Shown piece by piece: positions 18,353 to 21,441 of a DNA stretch of 21,441 nt. Origin of the DNA: Silene noctiflora (Eukaryota > Streptophyta > Magnoliopsida > Caryophyllales > Caryophyllaceae). Made by a program: the position numbers and the translations under genes. Position 1 is the first letter of the stretch. The number at the start of each line of letters is the position of its first letter. The notes beneath the pieces were generated by a model, which did no database searches, was not told the DNA's origin, and worked only from the letters and a program-made list of their open reading frames with translations. The stretch is from positions 15,522-36,962 of the forward strand of contig VHZZ01014700.1 in the NCBI GenBank assembly GCA_009801015.1, written 5' to 3'.

Positions 18353-19548
18353 TCAGATAAAAGTGCAAATACCACTTGAAAAAAGAAAAATTGAGAGAAA
18401 AATTCTTGTATCATCTCTAAATAGACCCCTCTAACCTACTAGGCATGTGTTTCCTTTGGAAGCCCTGTAACATCCCCATACTCCGAGGCATCTTACCAAG
18501 GACTACCTCCGAATATAAGGATGTTATCATCTCGGTTACCCGAGATAGTGAACATCATAGAAACCATAATGAAACAAATATAAAGTTTAGTTTATCAAAC
18601 GGTTACATCAAAACGTACTGAAATACAAACCAAACTGAAAACTGAATGTGATAACATCGTCTAAGACAAGCGGAAGCTATGACTACAAAAAGAAGTGATG
18701 ACTCTACCCCTGCCAACCCACATCAACAGCAACCATAGAAACCACCATCAACACCTGCTAGATCAACTGCTCACCATCCCCGAATGGATCACCACAGTTT
18801 TGTAAAACAAACACGGGGTTAGTCAACTGTACAACAATATATGATATAATGCGTAAATAACAATCAATAGCCAGCAACCTCCATCACCCATCTCCATCAC
18901 AACCAAACTTACTACACATCGAGGTGTGTAGCCCTGCAAGTGGGGACCGCAGCCATACCACCAAAATCCCCGGACCGCATCCCGAACTTAGTTCCTTACC
19001 CCTTAGTTGAGAGAACGCAAGGGGCGAACAATGGGGGTGAACCACCTCTCACAATGGCTCACAAAACACAACTCCAACACCAACAACCACCACCACCATC
19101 CACAACATACATCAACCACAACATATACAATAAACATATCCAGCATAAAGATCGTCACATTAACATATAACATTCTAAAGGTAACTGAGTAGGGAAAACC
19201 CCACCTGATAAGTAAATCAACAAGTAGTCAGAAAGGCTCCTTTACGAATTCTCCTCCTAGAAATGTAATTAAACAATCAACCATTGCCTAATTCCAATTA
19301 AATCGCAAAACCCCCAATTACACTAATTAGGGTTCCATATAATTACTCTCATAAACATAAAAAAAACTAAATTAATAAATTAGCTGATCAATTACAAGAA
19401 CAATGACATCAAAATCTCCCAAAACAATCAACTACGGCCTTGGATTAATATAGAATGAACGTGAGGCAGTATTACGTTGCTTTCAATGTCAAAGATGCTT
19501 TAAGAGAGTTTTTAGAATAAAGGTAAAATGATTTTATGCGTCACGTTC

Positions 19549-19556
19549 TATTTATA
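19549..19556 (-). promoter_or_regulatory. TATA box of the LTR promoter (TATAAATA)
   Basis: TATAAATA on the minus strand lies about 220 bp into the LTR, with the palindrome array just upstream (nearest copy 33 bp away). The U3/R boundary is expected about 25-32 bp downstream, near 19515-19525. This follows the usual plant LTR promoter geometry; no transcript evidence is available. Confidence 0.6.
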
Positions 19557-19588
19557 TCAATCGCGGAAAAACCTGAAACGGACCGGAC

Positions 19589-19747
19589 ACTCGGTCGAGT
19601 ATGGGACACTCGACCGAGTAAGACACACTCGATCGAGTACGCCTAACTTGACCGAGCGCTACACACTCGTTCGAGGCCACTACAAACAGACCGCTGATAA
19701 CATATTCCAACTGGATACTCGGTCGAGTAGCCCCCACTCAGCCGAGT
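19589..19747 (-). repeat. Seven 12-bp palindromes on a 19-bp pitch in U3
   Basis: Copies of ACTCGRYCGAGT start at 19589, 19608, 19627, 19646, 19665, 19717 and 19736. The first five starts are exactly 19 bp apart and the last two are again 19 bp apart. Each is a 12-mer plus a 7-bp variable spacer. The copy at 19627 is a perfect palindrome (ACTCGATCGAGT). Those at 19589, 19608 and 19717 differ only at the central pair, and those at 19646, 19665 and 19736 carry further substitutions. Spacer sequences differ, so the dyads are the conserved part. Confidence 0.9.
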
Positions 19748-19777
19748 ATCCCAAGGTCACAAAACCGGTGTATTACA

Positions 19778-19790
19778 GTCTTCCCTCCTT
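19778..19790 (-). other. Polypurine tract of the chromovirus
   Basis: AAGGAGGGAAGAC on the minus strand directly abuts the LTR start TGTAATAC. This is the plus-strand primer site for reverse transcription in LTR retrotransposons. A second, similar purine-rich segment lies about 165 bp upstream at 19941-19958. Confidence 0.7.
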
Positions 19791-19943
19791 AAAACGAACT
19801 TCGTCCCCGAAGTTCAAACCCATCCCTGATACAAACGACACAAAGACCGCCCCAACGCTAAACATACTCAAACTATAAACTAAAGGACTCAAACACATAA
19901 GAAAACTGACTCAAAACTGTTTCCAAACGCATGCGATCATCTC

Positions 19944-21279
19944 CTACCCCCCTAAAAGAACAAGGTTACGTCCCCGTAACCAACATACCTGATAAAAAAG
20001 GTGAGGGTACCGCTCCTTCATATTTTCCTCTGCTTCCCAAGTTGCTTCTTCAACATTATGATTAGTCCACAACACTTTCAGCAACATAGTCTCCCCATTC
20101 CGTGTCTTTTGAACCTTACGATCCAAAATCTTTTTTGGCACCTCCAAATAAGTCAAAGACTTATCTAGTTTGATGTTCTCAGCCTCTTGCACATGAGAAG
20201 GGTCACTCACGTACTTCCGTAGCTGGGACACATGGAACACATTATGTACTCGGTCCAAAGCTGGGGCAACGCCAGCCGATAAGCTACCTCCCCTATCCGA
20301 TCCAAAACCTCATAAGGACCTATAAACTTCTGACTCAACTTGTCCCTCTTGCCAAAACGCATAACGCACCTCATAGGTGATACCTAATAAGAACCTTATC
20401 ACCCACCTGAAACTCGATGTCCCGGCGATGCAAATCGGCATAGCTCTTTTGCCGATCCTGGGCTGCTTTCATCTTCTGTCTAATTACCCGAACCTGCTCG
20501 ATCATATCTTGCACCATTTGTGGTCCTAAAACCACAGCCTCAACACTATCGTCCCAACAAATAGGACTTATGCATTTTCTCCCACAAAGAGCCTCAAACG
20601 GTGCCATCCCGATACTGGTGTGGAAGCTGTTGTTATAAGAGAACTCAATCAAATCCAATCGATCCTCCCATCTACCCCCGAACTCCAGGACATAAGATCT
20701 CAGCATATCCTCCAAGGTCTTAATAGTCCGCTCAGTCTGCCCATTTGTTGCAGGATGAAAAGTTTTACGCATTTTCAGTGTTGTATCCATCATCTCTTGC
20801 AACTCTTGCCAAAACTTAGATATGAACCGTGCATCTCGATCCGATACAATGTCCTTTGGCACATCATGTAACCGAACCACATTCTTCCTATACCCATTGG
20901 CTAACTGAAGCTTGCTATAAGTATCCTTCATTGGAATGAAGTGAGCCGACTTCGTCAGTCGATCCACAATCACCCAAATCATATTGTTGCCCTGCTTAGT
21001 CCTCGACAACCCCACAATGAAATCCATTGAGATAGATTCCCATTTCCACTCAGGTACCTCAAGTGACTGAATCTTACCTTGCGGTCGCTGCTGCTCCCCT
21101 TTGACCCTCTGAAAGGTCAAACATCTAGCCAAAAGCTCTGCAGTCTCCCGTTTCATCCCAGGCCACCAAAAAGTCCTCTTCAGAACTCTGTAAAGTTTAT
21201 CTCCGCCTGGATGCACTGAATAAGGAGTGTAGTGAGCCTCAGTCATGATCATCTTTCTCAGTTCCGCATCATCAGGTAC
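19944..21279 (-). pseudogene. Ty3/gypsy chromovirus pol: integrase plus chromodomain, frameshifted and 5'-truncated
   Basis: The integrase begins within VPDDAELRK, cut off at 21280. It has a zinc-finger region with His, His, Cys (AHYTPYSVH and ARCLTFQ), where the second Cys of the CxxC pair is Phe. The catalytic core follows with VDRLTKSAHF, VSDRDARF and GQTER; the spacing between the second Asp and the Glu is 35 residues, so the DD35E triad is kept. NNSFHTSIGMAPFEALCGRK and QVGDKVLIR follow. A one-base loss near 20386 and another near 20265 shift the frame. The last part (to 19944) reads VHNVFHVSQLRKY, then a chromodomain with LLKVLWTNHNVEEATWEAEE, and ends LRGRNLVLLGG. The chromodomain places it among the chromoviruses, probably Tekay-like. 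Gag, protease and reverse transcriptase are not in the window. As it stands the product is not expected to be functional. Confidence 0.88.
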
Positions 21280-21441
21280 TGATAAGTACTCGATTTAGTC
21301 TTCTTTCCTTACTCTTCTCTTTCTATTTTTGGCCCGATTCGCGCGAATTTGCGCCCCCTTATGTGCATTTTGTCCCCCTATTTCCCGTACTATGACTACC
21401 TGTCTCGCCTTGCAGGAATTGGCGCGGAAATCGAGGAAATA
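21280..21441. mobile_element. Edge of a second element inserted in the chromovirus (probable LTR start)
   Basis: Homology to integrase stops exactly at 21279/21280, and the sequence changes to TGATAAGTACTCGATTTAGT, starting with TG as an LTR would. The new sequence is rich in CGCG (ATTCGCGCGAAT palindrome at 21337-21348) and T/C runs and has no coding frame. From memory it resembles LTR ends of other Caryophyllales Ty3/gypsy elements (Retand/Athila-type), but I cannot confirm this. The 5 bp before it (GGTAC, 21275-21279) would be the target copy. Confidence 0.5.

Larger units (their letters stand above)
18466..19777 (-). mobile_element. LTR (3' LTR) of Ty3/gypsy chromovirus, 1312 bp
   Basis: On the minus strand the LTR begins TGTAATACACCGG and ends GGGATGTTACA, so it has the TG...CA termini with a short TGTAA/TTACA inverted repeat. 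It directly follows a polypurine tract (19778-19790) downstream of the integrase-chromodomain frame, which fixes it as the 3' LTR of a minus-strand element. U3 carries a TATA box at 19549-19556 and an array of palindromes upstream of it. A short hairpin ATCTCGG-TTAC-CCGAGAT lies near the far end (18529-18546). The base immediately outside is AGCCC (18461-18465), the expected 5-bp target copy. Open frames inside the LTR are chance. Confidence 0.85.

Noticed and set aside
18940-19192. Pro/Gln/His-rich plus-strand frames
   Set aside because: They lie inside the LTR, antisense to the element, and are low-complexity translations of CA-rich DNA.
19589-19747. CRISPR-like regular repeat/spacer pattern
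   Set aside because: The units are 12-bp dyads with 7-bp spacers inside a plant LTR; there is no leader and no cas genes.
19528-19878. 116-codon plus-strand frame
   Set aside because: It crosses the U3 palindrome array, the LTR boundary and the polypurine tract, antisense to the retroelement.
20620-20871. 83-codon plus-strand frame
   Set aside because: It is antisense to the integrase core domain.

Overview
This is a stretch of plant (eudicot) nuclear genome. It shows GT-AG introns, long AT-rich introns, proteins that match plant families, MITEs, and a Ty3/gypsy chromovirus. The LTR and MITE sequences remind me of Caryophyllales (Silene or chenopod relatives), but that placement is an impression from memory. 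Nothing in the window is bacterial, and I see no operon, CRISPR array, rRNA or intact tRNA gene.

Left end (1-2.0 kb, + strand): the last two coding exons of a WDR11-type WD-repeat protein (495-548 and 1318-1621). They are separated by a 769-bp intron, and an 87-bp Stowaway-like MITE lies in the intron upstream. A convergent intergenic gap of about 2.2 kb follows. It holds the WDR11 3' UTR and a 198-bp MULE-type MITE with a perfect 9-bp target-site duplication.

Centre (3.78-17.17 kb, - strand): one complete gene for a TBC1D15/Gyp7-like RabGAP. I rebuilt 15 coding exons, all GT-AG and all in phase, totalling 1980 bp (659 residues). Both catalytic fingers are present: the Arg of IxxDxxR and the Gln of YxQ. 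The introns hold a 520-bp long-TIR MULE-type element (perfect 9-bp TSD), a 786-bp hAT-type element (8-bp TSD with one mismatch), microsatellites and older unclassified repeats. WDR11 and TBC1D15-like proteins both act in membrane traffic, but nothing here shows that they work together.

Right end (17.2-21.4 kb): a promoter/5' UTR region, an unassigned coding-like stretch, a decayed LINE RNase H fragment, and then the 3' half of a Ty3/gypsy chromovirus on the - strand. The chromovirus part consists of a 1312-bp LTR at 18466-19777, a polypurine tract, a frameshifted integrase with C-terminal chromodomain, and a break at 21280 where another element, probably an LTR retrotransposon, has inserted. 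The U3 part of the LTR holds seven 12-bp palindromes of the ACTCGRYCGAGT type on a strict 19-bp pitch just upstream of a TATA box. I regard this as the most interesting structure in the window. I found no new multi-gene system.
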